Numbered from the stretch's first letter, positions 34,141-42,660 are shown. The stretch is 64,000 bases of DNA from Epilithonimonas sp. JDS (GCF_021261315.1 NZ_JAJSAX010000001.1:1364001-1428000); one strand, 5' to 3'. Program-made: numbers and translations. The notes: generated by a model from the sequence alone, not told the origin.

Positions 34141-34956
34141 CTACTGGCTAAAACAATTCTCATCGTAGTTCAGCATTGTTTTCAATCTTTGATATAAGTC
34201 AGGAAATTTGGCTTTCAGACTTTTCGGGTCTTCAAAAAAATATTCCATCACTACTGAAATAAATTCCTTCGAATTTACGAATGCATATTTGCGGAAGAAT
34301 CCGGAATCCTTTATAGAATTCATATATTTTTCATCTTTGAGTAGTTTTAGAATTTTGCGATGTTCGTCTTCAAAAAGAACATAATCGAATGTGTTGGTTT
34401 TTGGTTTGGTTGCCTGATGCAAAATAGCGTGCGTAAACTCGTGAATTCCAAGATTGATATTGTCATTGGAAATTTTGATACCGTGGTAAAAATCTTCCCA
34501 GGAAAGAGCGATTGTTTTTTGTCTTGCATTGAATTTGCCCTTATGAAAATCCTGATTGATTGTAGAAAAATAAGCGTTTGGATAAACAATTATTTTGTCA
34601 AAAGAATCCTGAAGTTTGACATTCATTCCAAAGGTCAGTTCAGTAAATGTTGCAGCAATCAGGATTTTTTGTTGCTGGGAAAGTGTGAGATTATCTTGTT
34701 CGATAATTGGATATGATTTAAGAAAATGCCTTATCTTATTTTCAAATGACCTTTTAAATTTTGGCTTTAGTCTTTTATAAAACCGAATTTCTTTTTCTAA
34801 AAAGTAGCGGTCATTATCAGATAAGGATTTTGGGAACAAGGAAAAATGATTAAATAGCGGTCTTTTGAAAATCGTTAAAAACATCGGCTCAAAAAATGCT
34901 CTAAATAAAATCAGAGAAAGAGAAGAGGTAGCGAAAATAATATAGATGTATTTCAA
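34141..34956 (-). CDS. MtfA-like zinc peptidase (M90), TTG start
   Basis: Membrane-anchored relative of the MtfA/M90 peptidases, 271 residues. N-terminal hydrophobic segment (YIYIIFATSSLSLILFRAFF), then FLEKEIRFYKRLKPKFKRSF, LSQQQKILIAATFTELTFGM, TIALSWEDFYHGI and zinc motif LGIHEFTHAILHQ, followed by FEDEHRKILKLL and SVVMEYFFEDPKSLKAKFP. The frame opens with TTG (34956-34954); the next ATG is 24 codons in and would remove the membrane segment, so TTG is preferred. In Enterobacteria MtfA interacts with Mlc; a role here is unknown. Confidence 0.88.
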   Translation of the reverse strand: MKYIYIIFATSSLSLILFRAFFEPMFLTIFKRPLFNHFSLFPKSLSDNDRYFLEKEIRFYKRLKPKFKRSFENKIRHFLKSYPIIEQDNLTLSQQQKILIAATFTELTFGMNVKLQDSFDKIIVYPNAYFSTINQDFHKGKFNARQKTIALSWEDFYHGIKISNDNINLGIHEFTHAILHQATKPKTNTFDYVLFEDEHRKILKLLKDEKYMNSIKDSGFFRKYAFVNSKEFISVVMEYFFEDPKSLKAKFPDLYQRLKTMLNYDENCFSQ

Positions 34957-34974
34957 ATTTTTTCTTAAAAATTA

Positions 34975-36015
34975 CTAAAACAATCGCAATTGTTGCGTCC
35001 GACTTCCTGTAAAATGTTCAATTGTAAGACTTGCTCTTTCCTTGTTGCTGAAAAATTTCTTCTTCCCGATTTCAAACGTTTTATGAATCATCTCTGCAAT
35101 ATTCCCTTCACCTTGATAACGCTGGAAAAACCGCTTTTCGCCAAGATTTCCGCCTCGCATCGAGCGAATCAGATTCAATACTTTGTCTTTTCTCTCGGGG
35201 AAATGGGTTTCCAGCCATTGAATAAAAACGGGTTCAACCGTGTCATTTAATCTGACCAAAGTGTAACCGCAACTTCTCGCACCAGCTTCGGAAACGGCTT
35301 TCATTATGCCGAGACTTTCGTCGCTCGTCAAACCCGGAATGACTGGCGCAATCATCACATTCACGGGAATGTTTTTCGATGATAAAACTTCGATGGCTTT
35401 CAGTTTATTTTTTGCGGTTGAAGTTCGTGGTTCCATCACGCGTCGAAGTTCTTCGTTGATTGTCGGAATACTCAGCGAAACGGAAATCAGATTTTTCTCC
35501 GCCATTTTTTCGAGAATGTCAATATCTCTCAGAACCAAAGCGTTTTTGGTAATGATGGAAACCGGATGTCTGTAATCCAAACACACCTGAAGTAGTTTTC
35601 TTGTGATTTCAAATTGTCTTTCAATCGGCTGATAACAATCTGTGTTGCCAGAAAGCATAATGGTTTTCGGAACGTAAGATTTCTTCTGAAAGGTTTTCTC
35701 CAAAAGTTCCGACGCATTTTTCTTGACCATCAATTTTCTTTCGAAATCAACGCCTGCACTGTAACCCCAAAATTCGTGAGTCGGTCGGGCGAAACAGTAG
35801 GAACAGCCGTGCTCGCAACCTTGGTACGGATTCATAGAATAATCCATCATCAGGTCTGGACTTTTGATGACGTTGATGATGCTTTTCGGGAAAACTTCTG
35901 TGACTTGTGTTTTGATTAAATCCAATTCAAAATCTTCCGGTTCGTGTGTGAATCGGTCAAATTTGTTGACGACATTTCGTTGAGCGCCTTGCCCTTTTGG
36001 GATGAAATCTGACAT
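34975..36015 (-). CDS. PA0069 family radical SAM protein
   Basis: Radical S-adenosylmethionine protein, 346 residues. The cluster motif is GCEHGCSYCFARPTHEFWGY (CxxxCxxC), preceded by SPDLMMDYSMNPYQ and followed by GVDFERKLMVKKNA, NTDCYQPIERQFEITRKLL, IITKNALVLRDIDILEKMA and NVMIAPVIPGLTSDESLGIM. These match the PA0069/Rv2578c family, whose substrate is not established. It heads the operon with the M90 peptidase and menD. The upstream spacer holds an inverted repeat and no clear TAnnTTTG. Confidence 0.93.
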   Translation of the reverse strand: MSDFIPKGQGAQRNVVNKFDRFTHEPEDFELDLIKTQVTEVFPKSIINVIKSPDLMMDYSMNPYQGCEHGCSYCFARPTHEFWGYSAGVDFERKLMVKKNASELLEKTFQKKSYVPKTIMLSGNTDCYQPIERQFEITRKLLQVCLDYRHPVSIITKNALVLRDIDILEKMAEKNLISVSLSIPTINEELRRVMEPRTSTAKNKLKAIEVLSSKNIPVNVMIAPVIPGLTSDESLGIMKAVSEAGARSCGYTLVRLNDTVEPVFIQWLETHFPERKDKVLNLIRSMRGGNLGEKRFFQRYQGEGNIAEMIHKTFEIGKKKFFSNKERASLTIEHFTGSRTQQLRLF

Positions 36016-36029
36016 TGGAGTTTTAATTT

Positions 36030-36103
36030 TCTCGCAGATTTAAGTGATTTTCGCAGATTTTCAATGAGAAATAATTTGCTCAATCTGCAAAATCAGCGAG
36101 AGA
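36030..36103. repeat. Imperfect inverted repeat, (A)ATCTGC(G)AAAATC...GCGAG family
   Basis: TCTCGCAGATTTAAGTGATT and TTCGCAGATT on the left face AATCTGCAAAATCAGCGAGA on the right (36082-36101). The pattern resembles a short dispersed repeat frequent in Bacteroidetes spacers. Confidence 0.6.
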
Positions 36104-36165
36104 ATAATTTCAAAATTATCATTTGAAAAATAAAATCTCTCTTAAAATTCCGGAAAGTTTTCCAC

Positions 36166-36195
36166 AAAAAAATCCGGCTCGTGAGAACCGGAAAT
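36166..36195 (-). terminator. Terminator of the 65-residue membrane protein gene
   Basis: TCCGG (36173-36177) and CCGGA (36188-36192) flank an inner CTC/GAG pair; a seven-A run on the plus strand gives the T run on the minus strand. Confidence 0.75.
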
Positions 36196-36218
36196 CTGTA
36201 TAATTAAAATAGTGTGTG

Positions 36219-36416
36219 TTATAAAAATGCGTCCAACTCTACGCCGTCATCCGCCGCTGCATAAGGACTTCTCTTAGAATTCCCGAATAATAGATGATGG
36301 TCAGAATAATCGCTGTTGTAAACTCTGTTTCTTAAATACTTTTTCGCCAGCAAAACTCCCAGAACAGCTGCTGTCCCGAAGATTCCGGCAAAGATGATTT
36401 CTACGTTTCTCTTCAT
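36219..36416 (-). CDS. Small single-pass membrane protein
   Basis: Protein of 65 residues from ATG 36416 (MKRNVEIIFAGIFGTAAVLG), with one hydrophobic segment at about 5-23 and a polar tail (NRVYNSDYSDHHLLFGNSKR). The 24-residue upstream extension of the frame is not supported. No family recognised. It has its own terminator and is divergent from the histidine kinase gene. Confidence 0.65.
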   Translation of the reverse strand: MKRNVEIIFAGIFGTAAVLGVLLAKKYLRNRVYNSDYSDHHLLFGNSKRSPYAAADDGVELDAFL

Positions 36417-36556
36417 ATTCTTAAAGATTAATAATTTTTTCCCAGCAAAAGATGTTCCTTTTTGATTTGCCAAGCTCAATCTTATCAAAAATTTAAGATT
36501 CTGAACGGCAGTTTTTACAGTTCAGTCGGTTTTTTTAACAATTCGGTCATATATAA

Positions 36557-36587
36557 TTGCCTAACTTTTCTTTCTGTCCTAATTTTG
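36557..36587 (+). promoter_or_regulatory. Promoter of the kinase-2TM-LytTR operon
   Basis: TTG (36557-36559), 20-nt spacer, TAATTTTG (36580-36587); ATG 18 nt downstream. One of the best matches to the Bacteroidetes consensus in the window. Confidence 0.7.
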
Positions 36588-36605
36588 AACACAAGAAATT
36601 AAAAT

Positions 36606-37925
36606 ATGAATAAGAAATCATTAATAACACTCTCGTGGATTACACTTGGCTCATCCATTTTTTTCTTCACTTTTTTCTCAAATGAAAAGACTTTGGAAAA
36701 CTTTGGATACAACTTGCTGATTTCTGCAATGTATGCATTCGGATTAGGCTTGAGTAATGGTTTTGTAAATGATTTTCTTAATAAAAAACTATCGTGGGCC
36801 GAACAGACGAGGCTTAGAACCATTGTTGGAATCGTAGCAACATTGATTGTCAACTTCATTATGGTTTATTTGTGTACTTATTTGAACTATGTCGTCATCC
36901 AAAAAGTAGCCACTGCAGAAGATATCTTTTCCAAAAAATACACTTTTAGCATTTGGTTTATGATAAATTTTGCGTTGATGATTTCGGCCTTCCTTCACGC
37001 GAAAGGTTTTATGGAAGAGCTGAAAAAAACTTCGAAAAAAGAAGTCGTAGAACAGAAACTCATCGCCAAATCTGCCAACGCCCAATTCGAATCTTTGAAG
37101 AATCAATTGGACCCGCATTTTCTTTTCAATTCTCTGAATGTTCTCACAGCTTTGATTGATGAAAATCCGGAACAGGCGCAAAAATTCACAACATCGATGT
37201 CGAAAATCTATCGATATGTTTTAGAACAAAAGGACAAGGAAATGGTAAAAGTAGAGGATGAGATAGAGTTTGCTAAAATTTATTGCAACCTTCTGAAAAC
37301 CAGATTTGAAGATAGCGTGAATTTCACGTTTGACATCAATCCCGACGATTTGCAAAAACAAGTTGTGCCACTTTCATTACAATTATTATTAGAAAATTGC
37401 ATCAAACATAATTTCGCCACATCATCAAAACCATTGAATGTCAGAGTCTTCACAGAAGGAAAGTTTCTTTCAATCGAAAATAATCTTCAGGTCAGAGAAC
37501 AACTTACGGAAAGCGCGGGAATCGGCTTGTCAAACATCGTTCAGCGATATGCACTTTTGACCAAAGACAATGTTTATATAGAAAAATCAGAAGAAAACTT
37601 CAAAGTCAAAATACCAATATTAATAGAAAAAAACTCACAAAAAATGACAACGTACACCTCACAAACCACAGAAAATGCAGCTTACGAAAAAGCGGTAAAA
37701 AGAGTAAAAGAACTGAAAGGTTTCTACGGAAATTTAATTTCCTATTGCATCGTGATTCCTTTTTTGGTCATTATCAATCTCATCACGTCGCCTAGAGAAA
37801 TCTGGTTCTACTGGCCAATGTTGGGCTGGGGAATTGGATTGGCAGCGCACGGAATGAACGTTTTTGCCATCGGTAAAAACTGGGAAGAAAAAAAGATTCA
37901 GGAGATAATGAACAATCAGAAATAA
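36606..37925 (+). CDS. LytS/YehU-type sensor histidine kinase fused to a C-terminal 2TM domain
   Basis: Protein of 439 residues. Four N-terminal transmembrane segments (about 5-23, 33-50, 67-88, 114-135), a short coiled coil, the kinase domain with H-box AQFESLKNQLDPHFLFNSLN, and an ATPase domain with LLLENCIKHNF and AGIGLSNIVQRYALL. After about residue 345 follows a complete 2TM domain (YEKAVKRVKELKGFYGNLIS, two hydrophobic segments, GIGLAAHGMNVF, NWEEKKIQEIM). An in-frame ATG at 37644 with an A-rich lead could give a separate 93-residue 2TM protein. Heads an operon with two 2TM genes and a LytTR regulator, its likely partner. Confidence 0.93.
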   Translation: MNKKSLITLSWITLGSSIFFFTFFSNEKTLENFGYNLLISAMYAFGLGLSNGFVNDFLNKKLSWAEQTRLRTIVGIVATLIVNFIMVYLCTYLNYVVIQKVATAEDIFSKKYTFSIWFMINFALMISAFLHAKGFMEELKKTSKKEVVEQKLIAKSANAQFESLKNQLDPHFLFNSLNVLTALIDENPEQAQKFTTSMSKIYRYVLEQKDKEMVKVEDEIEFAKIYCNLLKTRFEDSVNFTFDINPDDLQKQVVPLSLQLLLENCIKHNFATSSKPLNVRVFTEGKFLSIENNLQVREQLTESAGIGLSNIVQRYALLTKDNVYIEKSEENFKVKIPILIEKNSQKMTTYTSQTTENAAYEKAVKRVKELKGFYGNLISYCIVIPFLVIINLITSPREIWFYWPMLGWGIGLAAHGMNVFAIGKNWEEKKIQEIMNNQK

Positions 37926-37940
37926 CTAAAACAGATAACA

Positions 37941-38246
37941 ATGGAACATATCAATAAACAAAATCCGCGTTACGAAGTGGCCGTGGAAAGAGTCAGAAAA
38001 ATCAAAAAATTCTATACAGGAATCTTGGTTTTTGCAATTGTCTTCGGAATCGTTTATGGAATTAAATTTTTCAAACACGGATTTCCGCAAAACCTTGGAG
38101 AGATGCAAGTTTCCTGGATTTTTATCATCTGGGGATTGATTCTCGCAATCAAAGGAATTAAGCTGTTTTTCTTCAACTCCGATTGGGAAAATGATATGAT
38201 TAATAAAGAACTCAAAAAACAAAACGATGGAAATTATCAAAGATAA
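37941..38246 (+). CDS. 2TM domain protein (first stand-alone copy)
   Basis: Protein of 101 residues with the 2TM-domain plan: YEVAVERVRKIKKFYTGILV, first hydrophobic segment, a short loop, second segment (SWIFIIWGLILAIKGIKLFF) and NSDWENDMINKELKK. It aligns end to end with the C-terminus of the upstream kinase and with the next gene, but it lacks the His of the G-x-x-x-x-H motif in the second helix. It starts 15 nt after the kinase stop; its end overlaps the next start by 20 nt. Function of the domain is unknown. Confidence 0.9.
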   Translation: MEHINKQNPRYEVAVERVRKIKKFYTGILVFAIVFGIVYGIKFFKHGFPQNLGEMQVSWIFIIWGLILAIKGIKLFFFNSDWENDMINKELKKQNDGNYQR

Positions 38247-38529
38247 AAACGAAATCAAATACCTTGAAGCTAAGAAAAGAGTGAAAAAGCTGAAAGGTTT
38301 TTACATCCATTTGACGATTTATGTTCTTGTAAATCTTCTAATTGTGTTCATTAATATTCAAGATTTGAAACCTGGCGAAAGTTATTTCAAATGGGAAAAT
38401 TTCATCACCTTGTTCTTCTGGGGAATTGGTTTGTTAGCCCACGCAATGAGTGTTTTCGTTCCTCAATTCGTTCTCGGAAAAAATTGGGAAGAGCGAAAAA
38501 TCCGGGAATTAATGGACAAAGAACAATAA
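38227..38529 (+). CDS. 2TM domain protein (second stand-alone copy)
   Basis: Protein of 100 residues: YLEAKKRVKKLKGFYIHLTI, first hydrophobic segment, KPGESYFKWENFITLFFWGI loop into the second helix, GLLAHAMSVF, and GKNWEERKIRELMDKEQ. It is closest to the C-terminal domain of the kinase (shared RVK-x-LKGFY, GIGL-x-AH-x-M-x-VF, GKNWEE-x-KI). The start lies 20 nt inside the previous gene. It is likely membrane-embedded with both ends in the cytoplasm, near the kinase. Confidence 0.9.
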   Translation: MEIIKDKNEIKYLEAKKRVKKLKGFYIHLTIYVLVNLLIVFINIQDLKPGESYFKWENFITLFFWGIGLLAHAMSVFVPQFVLGKNWEERKIRELMDKEQ

Positions 38530-38570
38530 TAATTTACCTAATTTCGAATCAAATAAAATAAACTATAAAA

Positions 38571-39317
38571 ATGATAAGAACGATAATCATCGAAGACGAA
38601 AAACCGGCAGTCAGACGACTCGAGAAATTATTGGGTTTGTTTTCTGATTTAGAAGTAGTTGCAAGCCTTAATTCTGTGGAGGAGTCAGTCGAATGGTTTA
38701 AGGAAAATGAACATCCGCAACTGATTTTTTCGGACATCGTTCTCGGCGATGGATTGTCGTTTGATATTTTTGATAAAGTTTCTACGAAGGCTTTTATCAT
38801 TTACACAACGGCTTTTGACCAATATACTTTGAAGGCTTTCAAACTCAACAGCATCGATTATCTTCTGAAACCTATTGAAGAAGAAGATTTGGCAAAAGCA
38901 ATTGAAAAATTCAAATCTTTTTTACCAGAGCAAGGCGCTGTTAATTCACAGGAAATCAGACAAATCGTTAAAAAAGAACAAGCAACGCTTTCCCGGATTT
39001 TGGTCAAAATTGGTTATAATTTGAAAGTGGTTTCCATCAATGAAGTCAGTTGTTTCTACAGCAAAAATAAAATCGTTTATCTTCAAACCAAAGAACGTAA
39101 TTTTCCAACAGATTTTACATTGGACGAATTGGAAAATGTTTTGGAACCATCCAAATTTTTCCGTGTCAACAGACAATTCATTATCAGCTCGGATTATATC
39201 AAAAACATTCACACTTCCCCGAATTACAAAGTAGATTTGGAGTTCCAACCAGACGAAGAAATTACGGTAAGTCGTGATAGAGTAAAGGATTTTAAAGATT
39301 GGTTGGCAGGAAATTAG
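38571..39317 (+). CDS. LytTR-family response regulator
   Basis: Two-domain regulator of 248 residues. Receiver domain with acidic pocket IIIEDEKPAV, phospho-acceptor Asp in IFSDIVLGDGLSF, TTAFDQYTLKAF and Lys in YLLKPIEEEDL; then a LytTR DNA-binding domain (SRILVKIGYNLKVVSINEVS, YLQTKERNFPTDFTLDELEN, FFRVNRQFIISSDYIKNIH). It is the natural partner of the histidine kinase at the head of the operon. Target promoters are unknown; LytTR proteins usually bind paired short direct repeats, and none was recognised in the operon promoter. Confidence 0.95.
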   Translation: MIRTIIIEDEKPAVRRLEKLLGLFSDLEVVASLNSVEESVEWFKENEHPQLIFSDIVLGDGLSFDIFDKVSTKAFIIYTTAFDQYTLKAFKLNSIDYLLKPIEEEDLAKAIEKFKSFLPEQGAVNSQEIRQIVKKEQATLSRILVKIGYNLKVVSINEVSCFYSKNKIVYLQTKERNFPTDFTLDELENVLEPSKFFRVNRQFIISSDYIKNIHTSPNYKVDLEFQPDEEITVSRDRVKDFKDWLAGN

Positions 39318-39320
39318 AAG

Positions 39321-39350
39321 TGAAAAAACCTCCAGATTTTCTGAAGGTTT
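39321..39350. terminator. Terminator between LytTR gene and Spy-like gene
   Basis: AAAACCTCCAGA (39323-39334) with TCTGAAGGTTTT (39338-39349), one mismatch; A run on the left and T run on the right, so it may act both ways. Confidence 0.75.
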
Positions 39351-39372
39351 TACTATTTAAATTTGATTGTAA

Positions 39373-39765
39373 TTAAGCTTTCTTGCGCTCCGGTCTTTGT
39401 CCGTCATTTCTAAAGCCACCTTTCTGATGTTCTTTGCGATTCGCCTGGAACTTTGCATATTGGTCTTTTGATAGGATTTTCTGAACCTTTCCATCAAAAT
39501 CTTTTCTGTCTTTTTCAAAGTTCGCCTTCATTTTAGAATCGTGCGTTCTTTGGCCTTTTTCGCCCTGAGGTCTGTTTTTTGCAAACTTTGCTTCCCGGTC
39601 TTTGTAAAGCGCCTGTATCTTTTGTTTCTGTGCAGGCGTTAGATTGTAGTTGTCAAACTCTTTCATTCGCTGTTCTGCTGTTGGTCTTTGACCTCTGTCT
39701 TGTCTCTCTTGTGCGTTTATCGTTAATGCTACAAATAAACCTGCGACTACTAATAATTTTTTCAT
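39373..39765 (-). CDS. Exported Spy/CpxP-like (DUF4890-type) protein
   Basis: Protein of 130 residues with a signal peptide (MKKLLVVAGLFVALTINAQ) and a highly charged helical mature part rich in Lys, Arg and Gln: TAEQRMKEFDNYNLTPAQKQ, KIQALYKDREAKFAKNRP, KILSKDQYAKFQANRKEHQK. The L-T-x-x-Q repeats resemble the LTxxQ motif of periplasmic Spy/CpxP proteins, which bind misfolded proteins or metals. The sub-family is inferred. Monocistronic. Confidence 0.85.
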   Translation of the reverse strand: MKKLLVVAGLFVALTINAQERQDRGQRPTAEQRMKEFDNYNLTPAQKQKIQALYKDREAKFAKNRPQGEKGQRTHDSKMKANFEKDRKDFDGKVQKILSKDQYAKFQANRKEHQKGGFRNDGQRPERKKA

Positions 39766-39897
39766 AATAAATAAGTTTACATGTTAAAAAATGTTTTTGT
39801 TGAGTGATACTGAACAATTAACATTCCTTTATTCATCGTGGTTTAGTGGTTATAGATAGAACTCGGTTTTGTATCGACGAACGTAAACATTGTATAG

Positions 39898-39934
39898 ACA
39901 AAACAGGCTTCACGAAAATTCCGCGAAGCCTGTT
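39898..39934 (-). terminator. Terminator of mnmA
   Basis: AACAGGCTTC (39902-39911) pairs with GAAGCCTGTT (39925-39934); minus-strand reading ends in a short T-rich stretch. The rest of the 39766-39957 spacer shows no gene. Confidence 0.75.
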
Positions 39935-39957
39935 CAATTATTTAATTCTGTTTATTT

Positions 39958-41145
39958 TTAAGCAATTACGCCACTTCCAATCAATTCATCATCGATGTAC
40001 CAGGCCGCAAATTGCCCTTCTGCAATCGCCGACTGTGGATTTTCAAATTCCATATAGAATCCATTTTCGAATTGATGAATCGTGGCTTTTTCCAAAGTTT
40101 GTCGGTATCTGATTCTCGCCATTACTTCCATAGATTCGCCATTTTTTAATCTCAAATCTTCGCGAACCCAATGCAATTCCGCATTTTCAATTTTCAAAGC
40201 TTTTCGGAAAAGTCCGGGGAAATTTTTCCCTTCACCTACGAAGATGATGTTGTTTTCCATTTCTCGGCAGATGATGAAACAAGATTCCTTGTGGCCGCCA
40301 ATTCCCAAACCTTTGCTTTGGCCAATCGTGAAAAACTGCGCGCCTTGATGCTTGCCAATCACCTTTCCGTCCTCTTTTTTATAATTGATTTTCGCCGACA
40401 GATATTCCAACTCTTCTAATTTTGAATTAAAAGTTGGAACTTCTTTATGGAATTCAGCAAAGTCATTGAAGATTTCCACGATTTCTCCTTCTTTCGGAAC
40501 CAATTGTTGTTGTAAGAATGTCGGCAAACTCACTTTCCCGATGAAACAAAGTCCCTGAGAATCTTTCTTATCCGCGGTTACCAATCCGATTTCCTTAGCG
40601 ATTTCCCTTACTTCAGGTTTAGTTAATTCTCCGATTGGGAACAGCGCTTTCGACAATTGGTCTTGGCTCAACTGACAAAGGAAATAACTTTGGTCTTTGT
40701 TGTTATCTTTCCCGGCCAAAAGATGAAAAATCTCTTTCCTGTTTTCATCAAAAGTAGAAGTCACGCGCGCATAATGTCCAGTCGCAACTTTCTCAGCACC
40801 AAGCGATAAAGCTGTTTTCATAAACACATCGAATTTCACTTCGCGGTTGCAAAGTACATCGGGATTTGGCGTTCGTCCTTTTTGATATTCGTCAAACATA
40901 TAATCCACGATTCGCTCCTTGTAGAGCTCGCTCATATCAATGACCTGATAAGGAATTCCTAATTTTTGTGCGACGAGAAGCGCATCATTACTGTCTTCAA
41001 TCCACGGGCATTCGTCTTCCAATGTCACCGATGCATCGTTCCAGTTTCGCATAAAAAGTGCGATAACCTCGTGACCTTGCTGTTGCAGAAGATAAGCGGT
41101 CACGCTAGAATCTACGCCTCCGGAGAGGCCAACTACTATTTTCAT
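39958..41145 (-). CDS. mnmA: tRNA-specific 2-thiouridylase
   Basis: Adds sulfur to U34 of Lys, Glu and Gln tRNAs using ATP. The 395 residues show the PP-loop [20 protein letters not shown] at the N-terminus, the nucleophile Cys in [15 protein letters not shown], the second active Cys in [19 protein letters not shown], and C-terminal [19 protein letters not shown]. Slightly longer than the usual ~365 residues because of an insertion around 240-280. It has a -7 element (TATTTTTG at 41203-41196) and its own terminator. Confidence 0.97.
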   Translation of the reverse strand: MKIVVGLSGGVDSSVTAYLLQQQGHEVIALFMRNWNDASVTLEDECPWIEDSNDALLVAQKLGIPYQVIDMSELYKERIVDYMFDEYQKGRTPNPDVLCNREVKFDVFMKTALSLGAEKVATGHYARVTSTFDENRKEIFHLLAGKDNNKDQSYFLCQLSQDQLSKALFPIGELTKPEVREIAKEIGLVTADKKDSQGLCFIGKVSLPTFLQQQLVPKEGEIVEIFNDFAEFHKEVPTFNSKLEELEYLSAKINYKKEDGKVIGKHQGAQFFTIGQSKGLGIGGHKESCFIICREMENNIIFVGEGKNFPGLFRKALKIENAELHWVREDLRLKNGESMEVMARIRYRQTLEKATIHQFENGFYMEFENPQSAIAEGQFAAWYIDDELIGSGVIA

Positions 41146-41195
41146 TTGATTTCAATTTTACGAAACTCTTGACGGGAGTTCTTAGTTTGAGATTG

Positions 41196-41203
41196 CAAAA
41201 ATA
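41196..41203 (-). promoter_or_regulatory. -7 element for mnmA
   Basis: Minus-strand TATTTTTG, 50 nt before the ATG. A short hairpin AACTC/GAGTT (41165-41179) lies in the predicted leader. Confidence 0.45.
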
Positions 41204-41272
41204 CAATTAAAACTTTCGCAAAAAAACCATAATTTTAAGGATTGATAAAAACGATAGTCTCAAAAAGAGTAA

Positions 41273-41342
41273 TTTGGGCAGCTATTCCGCCTTCCACTCC
41301 CTCCCGATTTTACATCGGAATCCACTCAAGTCGGGCTGCGAG
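41273..41342 (+). repeat. Dispersed repeat GGGCAGC...GCGGG, copy 3
   Basis: TTTGGGCAGCTATTCCGCCT, TCCACTCCCTCCCGAT...CATCGGAATCCACTC, AAGTCGGGCTGCGAG; near-identical to copies 1 and 2 and again between divergent genes. Confidence 0.88.
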
Positions 41343-41386
41343 CTTTTGTATTTGAACAATATTTCATTCTAAAAATGACATTAATT

Positions 41387-41911
41387 ATGAAAAAGTTATT
41401 TACCCTTTGCTTGATTTTTATAAGTTTTCTAAGCTTTTCCCAAATTGCAATGAGTCCGCAGACGCCCGCAAACCGCTGGACTTTCGGTGGCGGATTGGGT
41501 ATTGGTTTCGGAAGTGACAGCTATTTTAATCTTCAGGTTTCCCCGAGAGTTGGCTACAAAATCACAGATCAATTGGAAGGCGGAATGATAGGCAATGTTT
41601 CCTGGCAAACTTCCAATTTCTACAAATCGACAATGTTCGGGGTTGGTCCTTTTATGAATTATTATTTTGCGCGTTCTTTCTTTCTAGGTGCCAATCTTCA
41701 GCAATATTTCATTAATTCTGAAGAGAAATATAACGGCTACAAATTTAGAACCGATGAAACGGCTCTTTATCTTGGAGGCGGATATATGCAACCGTTAGGA
41801 AACAATGCATTTGCCCAATTTGGATTGATGTATAACGTTTTATGGAAGGAAAGAAGTAGTATTTTCAGTACCGGATTTATCCCAAGTGTGGGATTTGTGG
41901 TAGGCTTATAA
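41387..41911 (+). CDS. Small outer-membrane beta-barrel protein
   Basis: Protein of 174 residues from ATG 41387, with a signal peptide (MKKLFTLCLIFISFLSFSQ); ATG 41375 would add four residues. The mature part is built of alternating-hydrophobic strands rich in Gly and aromatic residues (RWTFGGGLGIGFGSDSYFNL, QVSPRVGYKITDQLEGGMIG, TALYLGGGYMQPLGNNAFAQ) and ends STGFIPSVGFVVGL, consistent with an eight-stranded porin-like fold of the OmpA/W kind. No ligand can be inferred. Monocistronic; convergent with the Crp/Fnr gene. Confidence 0.87.
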   Translation: MKKLFTLCLIFISFLSFSQIAMSPQTPANRWTFGGGLGIGFGSDSYFNLQVSPRVGYKITDQLEGGMIGNVSWQTSNFYKSTMFGVGPFMNYYFARSFFLGANLQQYFINSEEKYNGYKFRTDETALYLGGGYMQPLGNNAFAQFGLMYNVLWKERSSIFSTGFIPSVGFVVGL

Positions 41912-42024
41912 AAAAGTAAAGTCCTCCTATTTATCATCATTCGTGTTTGGGATAGATTTTTTTAGAGGACCTTATTAGGAGCTGCAAATGTAAATTGATT
42001 TTCTGGAACAAAAATTAACCTTTG

Positions 42025-42609
42025 TTAATTTCCTTTAAAAAGTCGCTTTTTTATTCTGCTAAGAGATACTGGCGTGATTCCCAGCAATGAAGCGATATAT
42101 TTTGATGGGACTTTCTGCAGAACTTTCGCATTTTCTTCCAAGTGTTTCTGATACCTTTCCTCTGGATTCAACAGTACGAAATCTTCGATGTTTTTTAACA
42201 GAATACCAATCATTGCCAAAAACATATTGGCTCGCAGATTATTGATGGTCAGACTTTTTTGTGAACCAAGATGAATAGCGTCATAAGTCAGTTCAAAAAG
42301 TTCGGTTTCCCCGATGGATTGGTAGAAATACCTTGATGGCTGATTGTAAATGATGCCGTCGTAATTGCCGAAAAAACTCTTCTTATTATGGAAAAGAATG
42401 GTTTTTTCTGTTCCGTTATCTTCCAGATGATAAACCCGGACAATGCCACTTTTGATGAAATAAACCTTGCGGTTGTTCTCGCCGGATTTGATGTAAGTTT
42501 CCCCGGATTTGAATTTCCTCACTGTGGTGTAAGGCGCAAGAATTTCGATGTCTTCTTTTGTAATTCCCGGAACACTTTGCAGTAAAAACTCTTTTGAAGC
42601 TTCATCCAT
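42025..42609 (-). CDS. Crp/Fnr family transcriptional regulator (1)
   Basis: Regulator of 194 residues with a cyclic-nucleotide-binding type beta-roll (KFKSGETYIKSGENNRKVYF, IKSGIVRVYHLEDNGTEKTI, NQPSRYFYQSIGETELFELT), a dimer helix, and a C-terminal helix-turn-helix (YIASLLGITPVSLSRIKKRL). No cysteines of an Fnr cluster are seen. The same plan is found in the regulators at 49529 and 57805. The effector is unknown. It lies downstream of clpC but behind clpC's terminator. Confidence 0.93.
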   Translation of the reverse strand: MDEASKEFLLQSVPGITKEDIEILAPYTTVRKFKSGETYIKSGENNRKVYFIKSGIVRVYHLEDNGTEKTILFHNKKSFFGNYDGIIYNQPSRYFYQSIGETELFELTYDAIHLGSQKSLTINNLRANMFLAMIGILLKNIEDFVLLNPEERYQKHLEENAKVLQKVPSKYIASLLGITPVSLSRIKKRLFKGN

Positions 42610-42614
42610 AATGT

Positions 42615-42641
42615 AAAAAAGACCACTTTTTAGGGTGGTCT
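42615..42641 (-). terminator. Terminator of clpC
   Basis: AGACCAC (42620-42626) with GTGGTCT (42635-42641) and a six-T run in minus-strand reading. Confidence 0.88.
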
Positions 42642-42660
42642 CTGTAGTATTTAAAATTAT

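Noticed and set aside
41921-41970. Terminator formed by GTCCTC and GAGGAC after the outer-membrane protein gene
   Set aside because: Only six base pairs over a 38-nt loop and no T run directly after the stem; too weak to call.
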